Source of the DNA: DAORHV01 sp964434575
GTDB taxonomy: Bacteria; Patescibacteriota; Gracilibacteria; Peribacterales; Peribacteraceae
NCBI GenBank assembly: GCA_964434575.1
Contig: CAYSWB010000008.1
Span: 3,619 to 67,618 of the forward strand
Direction: 5' to 3'
DNA: 64,000 nt
Shown: in pieces, positions 1 through 7,800 of the stretch
How positions within the stretch are numbered: position 1 is the first letter of the stretch
How the letters are laid out: each line of letters starts with the position of its first letter
Translations under genes and position numbers: made by a program
The notes under the pieces: generated by a model
Database searches by the model: none
Seen by the model: only the letters and a program-made list of their open reading frames with translations
What the model was told of the DNA's origin: nothing

Positions 1-408
1 TTTCATCCGGAACGCACGGCCGCCGAAAACATCCATATGCACGGCCTGCTGCACGGTCTGTCCGGCGCGGAGATCCGCCGACAGACGGAATCGATCATCC
101 GGTTCGCGGGCGTGGAATCGCACAGGGACCTGCCGCTGAAGTGCTACAGCATGGGCATGCAGCTGCGCCTGGGATTCGCATCCGCGACGCACATCGACGC
201 CGACGTGTACCTCTTCGACGAAATCCTGGCGGTCGGCGACCGGGAATTCAGGACCCGGTGCTGGTCCAAGCTGGAGGACATGAAACGCGCCGGCAAAACG
301 GTGCTCTTGGTCAGCCACTCCATGGACGATATGGAGCGCGTCTGCGACCGCATCCTGTTCATCGAAAACGGCGCGATCGTGCGGGAGCAAATCGTTGCCA
401 CAGTGTGA
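1..408 (+). CDS. Polysaccharide-export ABC transporter ATPase (Wzt/TagH type), 3' part
   Basis: The reading frame is open from base 1, so the N-terminus with the Walker A motif lies outside the window. What remains matches the second half of the ATPase of O-antigen/teichoic-acid ABC-2 exporters. It has an ENIHMHGLLHGLSGAEI helix region, the signature-like YSMGMQLRLGFA, the Walker B/D-loop stretch DVYLFDEILAVGD, and a switch histidine in LLVSHSMDD. In this family the ATPase drives export of undecaprenyl-linked glycans by a partner permease, which is not visible here. The protein stops right after the core domain, so there is no C-terminal carbohydrate-binding extension of the E. coli Wzt kind. 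An upstream ATG-initiated frame at 37 is only an internal methionine. The family call is firm; the exact substrate is unknown. Confidence 0.88.
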   Translation, partial: FHPERTAAENIHMHGLLHGLSGAEIRRQTESIIRFAGVESHRDLPLKCYSMGMQLRLGFASATHIDADVYLFDEILAVGDREFRTRCWSKLEDMKRAGKTVLLVSHSMDDMERVCDRILFIENGAIVREQIVATV

Positions 409-531
409 TCGAATCTCCTCAAAAAGAGACGTATGCGAGGAGGCCAGGCGAAATTTTGCGAAGCGTATTCGACATACGCTGAGCGGAATTTCTGCCGCAA
501 CCGACGAAGCAGACGGCCTTTTTCAGGAGAT

Positions 532-2763
532 TCACGATTCCATGTGCTCGACCTTGATGTCCCAGTCGCACAAAATTTTGCCGTGCCATCGCAAGTGGGC
601 GAAGGCCACGTCGTCATACCATCCGTCGGCGCTGTCGAAGTTGTAGTGGATGGGTTGCTTGCGCAGGATGCTGGTGCGGAACAGCGAGCAGCCGAAGCCC
701 GATCCGGCCACTTCCTCCACGCCCGTGCGGGGCTGCTTGAACTGCACGCGCTTGCCTCCCTCGTGCGACCAGACGATGACGCAATCGCGGAACCGGCACG
801 GGTACGACGCGACCACTGCAGCGGTGTCCTCGCGCCACGCAGCGAGCATGCGCTTCAGCGCCTTGGGCTCGGGGGCGATGTCGTCTTCCAGCGTGAGCAA
901 GAACTCCGTGTCACAGCCCACCAGCATGTGGTTGTACACGTACACGACCGCCATCTGGTAGAAGTGACGCGCGTTGTCCTTGCCCGACACGCGGTTGGCG
1001 ATGAGTTTTTCCGGCGTCTGGTTCCACAGCGCGGGCAGCGGCGCCTTGCGGTACGTCACGCACGAGAACGGAAGCTCGGCGGCGGCCTTGCGCAGCATCT
1101 TCTCGAACTCGGGTTTGCCGCTGGTGTCCAGCCAGTGCACGCGCACCAGCGCGGGGTCGTGCTCCAACGCCCGAAGCGCCTGCAGATAGCGTTCGAACAC
1201 CTCCGTCCGTCCGGCGAACGGCGTGAAAATGGTGACGGGTTCATGCTCCAGGCCGGCACGATGCGCGTACGTCGGCTGCGTGGCCGAATAGGTCTGCAAC
1301 ATGCTGTCCTTATGCACCCGGTACTCCACCGCCGTGTCCGCCCGGCACGCGGTCCAGGGCAACGCGGTGATGCGTTTGTAGATGTCCCAATCCTGATGGG
1401 CGTTGCGGAGTTCGCGGTAGCCGCCGACCACTTCGAACGCCTGGCGGCGGATCATGGCATGGGCCGAAATGTAGTTGCGCCGCAGGAGCAATTCGCGGTC
1501 GAACTCGGGCATGGACAAGAACGTTCCGCTGTCGCCGAATTCCTGCATGTCGCCGTACGCGATGCCGATCACCGAGTCGGCCATCAGGCGCAGACAAGCG
1601 TCCAGGTAATTCGGAGCCAGGCGGTCATCTGCGTCCAGGAAGACCAGGAACGCGGAGGTGGTCGCGAGCGCGCCGGCGTTGCGGGCGGCAGCCACGCTCT
1701 TCCATTCGCCGCGCAGGTACTTCACGCCGTGCGAGGCATACTTCTTCGCCACCTCGGCGGTGTCGTCGGATGACGCGTCATCCACCACCAGGATCTCGCG
1801 CGGCAACACCGTCTGGGTCAGCACGCTCTCGATGGCCTCGGCCAGATATTTTCCGTAATCGTGGCAGGGAATCACCACCGCGACGTTGCCGATGCGCGTC
1901 GTATTCCGGATGATGAATTGCTGGCCCAGCGCCGGGTCGCCCGGCTGCGGATCGTCCGTGGAGCGCTTTGTCGGCGCCTTCGGTTGCGGCCACAGCCAGC
2001 CGAGCACTTTGTAGCGGACGAACCGGGCGGGGCCGGCCATGGGTGAGCCGTTGCGCACCCACCATGCGTACGCCTTCCTGGGAAACTTCCGGGGAGGCTT
2101 CTGCTGCGGCAGAACGGCGGGGGCCATCAGTCGTTTGGGGGCGGCGTTCAGACGGCATACCGCCACTTGCCCCACCGTCTCGATGCGCGTGAGCCGCCCA
2201 GAGGCGATCAGTCCGTCCACATCCACCACGACTTGCGGGAACTGCGGGGAGTAATCGTGGAAACACACGATCGCGCCCGCGCACAGGAACTGTGACCACT
2301 GGTTGAAATCGCGCAAGCACTGCAAGTGGTCGCCGTCGATGAACAGCATGTCGCACTCCAATTCCAGGCCGCGCCGCCACGCCTTGCTGCAGTCGTCGAT
2401 GATCGGCGTCACCAGGTCCCATACGCCGTGCGACTTGCACGTCTTGGTGAACTGCTCGAACGTCTTCAGTTGGTTGCGAGACCCCAGCTCCAGCATGTCC
2501 AGACTCGGGTTGGGGTTGCTGGAGAGACAGCGGAAGCAGTCCGCCGCGTACAGTTGTACGCCTTGCTGGAATTCTGGCGGCCGGTTCTTGATGCCGTACG
2601 CCAAATACAGCGTGCTGTAGCCGCAGTACGAGCCGATTTCGATGATCGATTTCTTGGCTTGCTTCGCCCACTTGAACAGCGCCATGCCCTCGGCCTCGGT
2701 CGAAAGACCGAACAACGGCTCGGGGCGGCCGATGGTCGCGGGATCGTAGGTGTGCGCGGACAT
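532..2763 (-). CDS. Methyltransferase / GT2 glycosyltransferase / second GT-A fusion protein
   Basis: This 743-residue protein has three catalytic-looking parts. Residues ~1-210 are a class I SAM-dependent methyltransferase of the Methyltransf_24 type, with IIEIGSYCGYSTLYLA as the SAM glycine loop, DMLFIDGDH and a later HDY. Residues ~290-500 are a family 2 glycosyltransferase (VVIPCHDYGKYL, VDDASSDDT, and the metal site FLDADDRL). Residues ~505-743 form another GT-A-like domain, with TLEDDI as a DxD-like motif and a C-terminal D...H motif. No membrane segment is seen, so it is probably cytosolic or peripheral. It likely decorates a surface glycan, in keeping with the exporter ATPase that ends 120 bp away on the opposite strand. 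A TACACT -10 lies about 25 nt before the ATG. The order of the domains is clear; donor and acceptor are unknown. Confidence 0.85.
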   Translation of the reverse strand: MSAHTYDPATIGRPEPLFGLSTEAEGMALFKWAKQAKKSIIEIGSYCGYSTLYLAYGIKNRPPEFQQGVQLYAADCFRCLSSNPNPSLDMLELGSRNQLKTFEQFTKTCKSHGVWDLVTPIIDDCSKAWRRGLELECDMLFIDGDHLQCLRDFNQWSQFLCAGAIVCFHDYSPQFPQVVVDVDGLIASGRLTRIETVGQVAVCRLNAAPKRLMAPAVLPQQKPPRKFPRKAYAWWVRNGSPMAGPARFVRYKVLGWLWPQPKAPTKRSTDDPQPGDPALGQQFIIRNTTRIGNVAVVIPCHDYGKYLAEAIESVLTQTVLPREILVVDDASSDDTAEVAKKYASHGVKYLRGEWKSVAAARNAGALATTSAFLVFLDADDRLAPNYLDACLRLMADSVIGIAYGDMQEFGDSGTFLSMPEFDRELLLRRNYISAHAMIRRQAFEVVGGYRELRNAHQDWDIYKRITALPWTACRADTAVEYRVHKDSMLQTYSATQPTYAHRAGLEHEPVTIFTPFAGRTEVFERYLQALRALEHDPALVRVHWLDTSGKPEFEKMLRKAAAELPFSCVTYRKAPLPALWNQTPEKLIANRVSGKDNARHFYQMAVVYVYNHMLVGCDTEFLLTLEDDIAPEPKALKRMLAAWREDTAAVVASYPCRFRDCVIVWSHEGGKRVQFKQPRTGVEEVAGSGFGCSLFRTSILRKQPIHYNFDSADGWYDDVAFAHLRWHGKILCDWDIKVEHMES

Positions 2764-2825
2764 GCGCGGGTGCGGAAACAGGCCCGGAGTGTACCAGAGG
2801 CCCTCGGCCGCGTAGAATGCCGCCG

Positions 2826-3632
2826 ATGCCAGCCAAGCGCACGCCCAAAGCCACCGGCCTCCTCACGCTCCGCGACGTGCGCGTATCCATCGGAAAGCGC
2901 GAGATCGTGCGCGGCGTGGATCTGGACATCAAACCGGGCGAGGTGCACGCCATCATGGGACCCAACGGCTCGGGGAAATCCACGCTGGTGAACGCGTTGA
3001 TGGGCCACCCGAAGTACGTCATGAAGGGCAAGGCCGCGCTGCTCGGCAAGAACCTGGCTGATCTGTCCGCCGACGAACGCGCGTGCCTGGGCATGTTTCT
3101 GGCCTTCCAGTATCCGAAAGAGATCGCCGGCGTCACGCTGCGCAACTTCCTCTTGGCGGCGTACGAAGCGCAGATGAAGGCGCGCAATCCGAACCACCAG
3201 CGCATGTCGCCGATCAAATTCCGCGATCTGCTGCACGCAACGATGAAGGAACTCCGCATGGAACCGGGGTTCGCCGAACGCAGCCTGAACCAGGGCTTTT
3301 CGGGCGGCGAGAAGAAAAAGGCCGAGATCCTGCAGCTGAACATCCTCAAGCCCAGACTCGCGCTGCTGGATGAAACAGACTCCGGCCTGGACGTGGATGC
3401 GCTGCGCACGGTCTCCGACGGCGTGAACACATTGCGCTCCAAGAATTTCTCGGCGCTCATCGTCACCCACTACGCGCGCATCCTGGAGTACATCGTTCCC
3501 GACCGCGTGCACGTCATGGTGCAGGGCAGATTGGTGGAAAGCGGCGGGCCCGACTTCGCTCGCAAGCTCGAACGCGAAGGCTACGCGCGGTACGGCGCGG
3601 CCGACGGCGGTCGTATCTCGCTTGATACGTGA
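2826..3632 (+). CDS. sufC: Fe-S cluster assembly ATPase SufC
   Basis: This is the ATPase of the SUF scaffold complex (SufBC2D), which builds iron-sulfur clusters in the cytosol. The protein is 268 aa, close to the usual ~250. It has Walker A GPNGSGKST, the SufC-specific signature FSGGEKKKAEILQL, and Walker B with the diagnostic DETDSGLDVDAL. I chose the ATG at 2826 rather than 2817, because TAGAAT at 2813-2818 is a good -10 box and would put the transcript start at 2826 (a leaderless start); the 2817 ATG lies inside the hexamer. No sufB, sufD or sufS is seen next to it; they must lie elsewhere or be absent. Confidence 0.93.
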   Translation: MPAKRTPKATGLLTLRDVRVSIGKREIVRGVDLDIKPGEVHAIMGPNGSGKSTLVNALMGHPKYVMKGKAALLGKNLADLSADERACLGMFLAFQYPKEIAGVTLRNFLLAAYEAQMKARNPNHQRMSPIKFRDLLHATMKELRMEPGFAERSLNQGFSGGEKKKAEILQLNILKPRLALLDETDSGLDVDALRTVSDGVNTLRSKNFSALIVTHYARILEYIVPDRVHVMVQGRLVESGGPDFARKLEREGYARYGAADGGRISLDT

Positions 3633-3677
3633 GCGGATTGTTGCCCGCTGGCGGATGCACGCCGATAGAATTCGGCC

Positions 3678-4445
3678 ATGCCTGACACCACCATCTCCAC
3701 GTCTTCCACCTCGAGCGCTCCGGCGGCCTGGGTGCTTCTTGTTGCCGTCGCCATCGGCGGCGGGTTCTACCTGGCCGGCCAGAAGGTGGCCACCAAAACG
3801 CAGAACATGGCCACCATTTCCGTCTCCGCCGACGCCAAAGTGTCGTCCGTGCCGGACATCGCTTCGCTCACGTTCGGCGTGAACGTGGAGCGGCAGACTT
3901 CGGCCAAGGCGGCCATCGACGCCATCCGCAAGAACATGGATCCCATCATCGACGCCGTGAAGAAGTCCGGCGTGCAGGAGAAGGACATCGCCACCGAGAA
4001 TTTCTGGCTCTCGCCCAGCTACGACTATCCGGACGGACGCCAGGTGCTGCGCGGGTACTCCGCGGGCCAGACCCTGCGCGTGAAAGTGCGCAATTTGGAA
4101 ATCGTCGGCGACGTGCTGTCGGCCGCGACGGACGCTGGAGCCAACCAGGCCGGCGACGTGGTCTTTACGTTCGATGATCCGGAGGAACTGAAGGCGCAGG
4201 CCCGCAATTTGGCCATCACCGAAGCCAAGCAGAAGGCGACCGTGCTGGCCGGCGACCTGGGTGTCAGCCTGGGCAAGCTGCAGGGCTTCAGCGAAGGGTA
4301 CGGCGGCTACCCGACTCCCCCGATGATGATGCGCGCCGAGGCCGGCATGGCCATGGACGGCGCGGAAGCCAAGAGCTCGCTCCCGGTTCCGAGCGGCGAA
4401 CAGGAGGTTTCGGTATCGGTCACGCTCACCTACGAGGTGCGCTAG
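3678..4445 (+). CDS. SIMPL-domain (DUF541) membrane-anchored protein
   Basis: The 255-residue protein has one N-terminal transmembrane segment (~residues 14-32, AAWVLLVAVAIGGGFYLAG). An extracytoplasmic SIMPL/DUF541 domain follows: the start of the domain TISVSADAKVSSVPDIASL, the mid-region RGYSAGQTLRVKV, and the conserved AITEAKQKATVLAGDLGV helix. SIMPL proteins are periplasmic or surface proteins with poorly defined roles, some in oxidative stress. TAGAAT at 3666-3671 sits 6 nt before the ATG, so the mRNA is probably leaderless. The stop is 3 nt before the next ATG, which puts this gene in an operon with the cupin lipoprotein. Confidence 0.87.
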   Translation: MPDTTISTSSTSSAPAAWVLLVAVAIGGGFYLAGQKVATKTQNMATISVSADAKVSSVPDIASLTFGVNVERQTSAKAAIDAIRKNMDPIIDAVKKSGVQEKDIATENFWLSPSYDYPDGRQVLRGYSAGQTLRVKVRNLEIVGDVLSAATDAGANQAGDVVFTFDDPEELKAQARNLAITEAKQKATVLAGDLGVSLGKLQGFSEGYGGYPTPPMMMRAEAGMAMDGAEAKSSLPVPSGEQEVSVSVTLTYEVR

Positions 4446-4448
4446 CCC

Positions 4449-5204
4449 ATGAAGCTATCCCGCGGTTCACTTGTGATCGGCGTGGCGGCGGCATCGCTGC
4501 TGACGCTCTCGGGCTGCGCCAGCAAGATTTTCGGGCCCACGTCGGCCCAGCGCGAGGCATACGCGGAACAGCAGGCCCGGCAAGCTGCCGGCAGCGGCGC
4601 GGCGGCATCCGGCGAGACGACCGCTTCCGCGGCAGCGACGGCATCCAAGCCTCCCAAGGCCGTTGTCCGGCGCGAGTTCGATCCGGAGGTCATCGACATC
4701 CTCACCGTTTTCCAGAAGCGCCTGAGCGACAACTCCAAAGGTTTCGACAGCGAGAACATCGTCAGCGGTTCCACGGGGATCGGCGAACTGGTGCTGGTGA
4801 CGCGCGGCATGAAGCTGCACCGCCATCCGGACCAGAACCGCGTCTACTACGTCATCAGCGGCCGCGGCGACATCGTTCTCGACGGCTCGGGGTCGTCCGT
4901 GCGCGCGGGCCACGTGATCGCGGTGCCGGCCGGCACGCCGCTGTCCATCATGCCCGCAGGCGAACAGCCGCTGCGCCTGCTGCTCGTGAAGATGCCGGGG
5001 CAGGGCTTTAACACCGTGCAATGGCTGAAGGAGCCCGACGAACCGGACGCGAAGGAAGAGGAAGAGGTCGATGAACTGGAGCCGATGGTGGTACCGGACT
5101 TGGGCGAAGAGGAACAAGAGCCCGCCGCAACCGAAGAGACCGCGGAATCCTCAGCGCCCGGCGACGGGCTGGAGGACTTCCAGACCGGAACGTTATCGCA
5201 GTAA
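4449..5204 (+). CDS. Cupin-domain lipoprotein
   Basis: The N-terminus is a lipoprotein signal with lipobox LSGC and the lipidated cysteine at residue 23; lspA at 61155 supplies the matching peptidase. After an Ala/Ser-rich linker, a single cupin barrel spans ~residues 105-190 (HRHPDQNRVYYVISGRG, then a second motif around PAGTPLSIMP). The first motif keeps two His for a metal; the second motif lacks an obvious His, so metal binding is uncertain. The C-terminal ~60 residues are strongly acidic (Glu/Asp-rich). It lies 3 nt after the SIMPL gene with no promoter of its own, so the two are co-transcribed. The end overlaps by 12 bp, convergently, with the minus-strand gene. The enzymatic role is unknown. 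Confidence 0.82.
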   Translation: MKLSRGSLVIGVAAASLLTLSGCASKIFGPTSAQREAYAEQQARQAAGSGAAASGETTASAAATASKPPKAVVRREFDPEVIDILTVFQKRLSDNSKGFDSENIVSGSTGIGELVLVTRGMKLHRHPDQNRVYYVISGRGDIVLDGSGSSVRAGHVIAVPAGTPLSIMPAGEQPLRLLLVKMPGQGFNTVQWLKEPDEPDAKEEEEVDELEPMVVPDLGEEEQEPAATEETAESSAPGDGLEDFQTGTLSQ

Positions 5205-5618
5205 GGCCTTCACGTCGGCGTGCGCCACCACCAGCACTGCGCCGGCCGCGATGAGCGCCAGCCCGAGAAGGATGGTCCAGTCGATGCCCTGTTTGGCGAC
5301 GATCATATTGAACAGCAGCGCGGCGATGGGGCCGGAGGCAATCCACAACGCGGCGATGACGATGAAGTTCTTGTAGTTGGAAAATCCCAGGTGGAACCCG
5401 AAACTGAACAACGCGTTGATGATGACCAAAAGCCAGAGGAATTCCAGTTGGGTGACAATGGACCGCACCAGCGGCGAATCGTATTGGAATCCCAGGAACG
5501 AACCCGACGACGACAGCTTGCCGGTGTACCAGCCGTACCACGACACCAGGAATTGGGCGGCCAAGAACAGCGCGGGCATCAGGAGTTTTTCGACCATGGG
5601 AAAAGGGGGGAAGAGCAT
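5193..5618 (-). CDS. Small four-helix membrane protein, EmrE/EamA-like
   Basis: A 141-residue hydrophobic protein with about four transmembrane helices. The last one (WTILLGLALIAAGAVLVVAHA) resembles the terminal helix of small multidrug-resistance/EamA-type transporters. The substrate cannot be inferred. The start at 5618 was chosen over the in-frame ATG at 5597 because it forms a TAATG stop/start overlap with the upstream gene, which implies translational coupling. A long open frame continues upstream through two other genes but is an artefact of GC-rich sequence. Confidence 0.7.
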   Translation of the reverse strand: MLFPPFPMVEKLLMPALFLAAQFLVSWYGWYTGKLSSSGSFLGFQYDSPLVRSIVTQLEFLWLLVIINALFSFGFHLGFSNYKNFIVIAALWIASGPIAALLFNMIVAKQGIDWTILLGLALIAAGAVLVVAHADVKALLR

Positions 5619-5899
5619 TATTGCATCCAGTGGCGGAAGAACCCGCGGCCCGTGCGCTTGCTGTTGCGCCTGAAATCGGCGACGACGTCGCGCAGCGACA
5701 CCAACGACCACACGCCGTTCAGCACCGCAAACGGCCAGGCCGAAAGCAGGACGGCGTACCAGACCAACAGGGCGCCGCCCGCCATGTTGCACAAGTCGTA
5801 GATGAAATAGTCGTCCTTCCAAACGTGGAGCTGGTTGAGAATGAAGGCCAGCAGGAGCAGGGTCGCGCCGCAAACGCCGATCAGCATCACGAGCGTCAT
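5618..5899 (-). CDS. CBU_0592-like small membrane protein
   Basis: This 93-residue protein has three predicted transmembrane segments. Its pattern fits the CBU_0592 family: an opening G..GA.LLLLAFILNQL helix, a YDLCNMAGGALLVWYA helix, and AVLNGVWSLVSL near the end. The family is of unknown function. A -10 hexamer TATGCT (complement of 5906-5911) lies 6 nt upstream of the ATG, suggesting a leaderless mRNA. It is translationally coupled (TAATG) to the next membrane protein, so the two may work as a pair. Confidence 0.72.
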   Translation of the reverse strand: MTLVMLIGVCGATLLLLAFILNQLHVWKDDYFIYDLCNMAGGALLVWYAVLLSAWPFAVLNGVWSLVSLRDVVADFRRNSKRTGRGFFRHWMQ

Positions 5900-5934
5900 G
5901 GCCAGAGCATAGCCAAAACCGCCGTCCCGCTGCG

Positions 5935-5963
5935 TTGTGGGAAAACGTAAAATATGCTACAAT
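5935..5963 (+). promoter_or_regulatory. Sigma70-type promoter of the 5970 gene
   Basis: TTGTGG (5935-5940), a 17-bp spacer, then TACAAT (5958-5963) preceded by an extended TGC. Only 6 nt separate the -10 from the ATG at 5970, so transcription should begin at or next to the start codon. Confidence 0.75.
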
Positions 5964-5969
5964 GGTGCG

Positions 5970-6776
5970 ATGTCCGTCAAAACACACATGAAGAACTTCT
6001 GGCAGTCCAATACCGTCCGCCAACTGGCGGGCGCCACTGCCGGCATGATCGTCGCCGGCGGCTTGTACGTCGGATTCGAGCAGCTGGGCAGCATGAAGCT
6101 GACCGGCATGTTGGTGGAACCGAACAACGTGAACATCACCGAAAACGCAGGCGAAGTGTCCACCGCCCACGAGAACGTGGACGAAGACACCGCCCGCCGC
6201 TTGGGCCAGCGCGCCCAGCAGGTGGCCGACCAGATGAAGCAACTCGCCGCCGTGACGCAGCCCGAGGCCGCCGGCACGCCGGTGGAGCAGCGCACGCAGC
6301 AGCGTCTGGCCGCGAGGCAGTCGCAGATGGAGCAGTTCAAACAGGCCCACGCCGCCGCCCCGACGTACGCCGGCAACTCCGGCGCGCCGGTGGACCAACG
6401 TGAACGCTTGGCTCAGCGCGCCGAACAGAACCGCCAATTGCGCGAGGCGGCCGAGACCGCCGCCATCGCCGAAGCCGCTCCCAAGTCCGTGGACCTGGAA
6501 GCCATCAGGCAGCTCGTGAAGACGAACCCCGCCCTGGCCCCGTCCGTCCCGGCCGACGCCGCCGTGGTGGCCGCCGTCGAGGACGCCGGCACCCTGCACT
6601 CCGGCGCGCCGCTCATGCAGCAGACCGTCGTGACTCCGCCCAAGGCCAAGACCCTGGCCAGCTCCGGATCGCGCGAGAATCTGCTCATCGTGCTCACCCT
6701 CGCCGGCGCACTCGGCATGTACTTGTCCGACCCCGTCCGCCGCGCGCGGTTCGTGGCATTGGTCACGCGCTCGTAG
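5970..6776 (+). CDS. Membrane-anchored hypothetical protein with helical Gln/Ala-rich ectodomain
   Basis: I do not recognise this 268-residue protein. It has a transmembrane segment near the N-terminus (~residues 19-38) and a second at the C-terminus (LLIVLTLAGALGMYL) followed by a short basic tail. The region between is helical and rich in Ala, Gln, Arg and Glu. It contains two related blocks, VEQRTQQRLAARQSQMEQ and VDQRERLAQRAEQNRQL, that look like a degenerate internal repeat. The overall form suggests a coiled-coil or stalk segment anchored at both ends. The ATG at 5970 was preferred to upstream GTG candidates because the promoter overlaps them. Confidence 0.7.
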   Translation: MSVKTHMKNFWQSNTVRQLAGATAGMIVAGGLYVGFEQLGSMKLTGMLVEPNNVNITENAGEVSTAHENVDEDTARRLGQRAQQVADQMKQLAAVTQPEAAGTPVEQRTQQRLAARQSQMEQFKQAHAAAPTYAGNSGAPVDQRERLAQRAEQNRQLREAAETAAIAEAAPKSVDLEAIRQLVKTNPALAPSVPADAAVVAAVEDAGTLHSGAPLMQQTVVTPPKAKTLASSGSRENLLIVLTLAGALGMYLSDPVRRARFVALVTRS

Positions 6777-6809
6777 CAATCCGATCCGCGGCGCTGTAGC
6801 ATACGCTCC

Positions 6810-7556
6810 ATGTCGAGCGCCTTCTTCGTGCCGCTGTTCGCGGCATCCGGCCTTGTCCTGGGAAGTTTCGCGAACGTGCTCATCGTGCGGTACGGCACCA
6901 AGAAGTGGGTGAGCGGCCGTTCGGCGTGCCCGCGCTGCAAGAAGCAGCTGGCCTGGTACGACCTGGTGCCGGTGGCCAGCTATGTATGGCTTGGCGGCCG
7001 CTGCCGCAAATGCAAGCAGCCCATTTCGGCGCGCTATCCCCTCATCGAACTCGTTTCGGCCGCGCTGTTCCTGCTGGCGCTGCACCGCGTTCCCGACGAG
7101 CCCGTGCTGGCCGCGCTGTCGGGCGTGATTCTCTACGTGTTGCTGGTCGCGTCGGCGATCGACGCCGAGCACCAGGAAATACCCGATATCTTCAGCATCG
7201 TCATCGCCGGATGCGGACTCCTTGCGGCGGCGGTCTTCGGCTCGCTGCAGGACGCGCTGCTCGGCGGCATTTTGGGCGTGTGTTGGTTCGGCTGGCAATG
7301 GCTGGTCAGCCGGGGCACGTGGGTCGGCAGCGGCGACATGCTGCTGGCGGGCGCGTTGGGATTGTGGCTGGGGTTCATCCCCACGATCACGATGCTCATG
7401 CTGGCATACGCCACCGGCGCGGTGGTCGCCGGATGGATCCTGCTGATGGGCGGCAAGCTGAAAGCGCGCCGCATCGCGTTCGGTCCGTTCATCGCGCTGG
7501 GGACGTTGCTGGCGTTCCTTGGAGCGGGCGACTGGTATCTCTCGTTGCTGCGATAA
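6810..7556 (+). CDS. pilD: Type IV prepilin peptidase (A24)
   Basis: A bitopic leader peptidase/N-methyltransferase for type IV prepilins, 248 aa with about seven or eight membrane helices. The first helix carries GSFANVLIVRYG, the family's opening motif. A cytoplasmic zinc knuckle has Cys40, Cys43, Cys65 and Cys68. The two catalytic aspartates are Asp118 (in SAIDAEHQEIPD) and Asp176 (in GSGDMLLA). It implies that the cell makes type IV pilus-like structures, but no pilin or assembly gene lies in this window. TAGCAT at 6797-6802 ends 7 nt before the ATG, again a leaderless arrangement. The 3' end faces the terminator of the minus-strand ncRNA. Confidence 0.93.
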   Translation: MSSAFFVPLFAASGLVLGSFANVLIVRYGTKKWVSGRSACPRCKKQLAWYDLVPVASYVWLGGRCRKCKQPISARYPLIELVSAALFLLALHRVPDEPVLAALSGVILYVLLVASAIDAEHQEIPDIFSIVIAGCGLLAAAVFGSLQDALLGGILGVCWFGWQWLVSRGTWVGSGDMLLAGALGLWLGFIPTITMLMLAYATGAVVAGWILLMGGKLKARRIAFGPFIALGTLLAFLGAGDWYLSLLR

Positions 7557-7696
7557 CAAGAAAGAGGCTTCGCAGCTCTGGGGACTCTTTCGAGTGAATC
7601 CGCAAGGCTGCGAAGCCTCAGTGCACCAACGGGGATTGCTGCACGTCTCACGAGGAGAATGCCCCTCCGGTGAAGGAGGAAATCCGTTATGTTGGC
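7553..7696 (-). ncRNA. Candidate structured ncRNA (~145 nt), unidentified family
   Basis: No convincing coding sequence fills the 244 bp between pilD and smpB. On the minus strand a strong promoter (7703-7732) would start a transcript near 7696. The transcript ends in a perfect 13-bp stem (arms 7607-7619 and 7564-7576) followed by TTTCTTGTT. Inside the 30-nt loop of that stem a smaller ACTC-GAAA-GAGT hairpin closes with a GNRA tetraloop. The 5' half holds further pairing, including TCAC..GTGA and GTGCA..TGCAC. I could not match it to SRP RNA, tmRNA, RNase P RNA or 6S RNA by hallmark sequences, although a diverged 6S RNA is not excluded. Confidence 0.5.
7564..7619 (-). terminator. Long-stem hairpin with T-rich tail
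   Basis: A 13-bp perfect inverted repeat (7564-7576 / 7607-7619). Read on the minus strand it is followed by TTTCTTGTT, an intrinsic terminator shape. On the plus strand there is no T tract, so it serves the minus-strand RNA rather than pilD. Confidence 0.6.
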
Positions 7697-7702
7697 ATGG
7701 CA

Positions 7703-7732
7703 ATACTACAATACATTGCATGCCCTTGTCAA
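7703..7732 (-). promoter_or_regulatory. Consensus -35 promoter of the minus-strand ncRNA
   Basis: Complement of 7727-7732 reads TTGACA, the perfect -35. Complement of 7703-7708 reads TAGTAT, with an 18-bp spacer. No protein gene begins downstream on this strand, so the promoter most likely drives an RNA gene. Confidence 0.65.
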
Positions 7733-7800
7733 CTGCTCCCGACGCCGATCGGACGGCATCCAGATGAGGAAAACCCGTAAAACCCTGGTAAAGTGGTTGC

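Noticed and set aside
433..1773. 446-residue plus-strand frame
   Set aside because: Antisense to the glycosyltransferase fusion, which carries clear catalytic motifs.
2817..2825. Upstream ATG of sufC
   Set aside because: It lies inside the -10 hexamer TAGAAT, upstream of the expected transcript start.
7720..7767. 15-codon mini-ORF, ATG 7 nt after TACAAT (7707-7712)
   Set aside because: It copies the leaderless geometry, but there is no matching -35, and the hexamer overlaps the minus-strand promoter; too short to support as a gene.
7557..7800. tmRNA, SRP RNA or RNase P RNA next to smpB
   Set aside because: No tRNA-like ends with CCA, no SRP GGAA tetraloop domain and no RNase P core sequences could be found.
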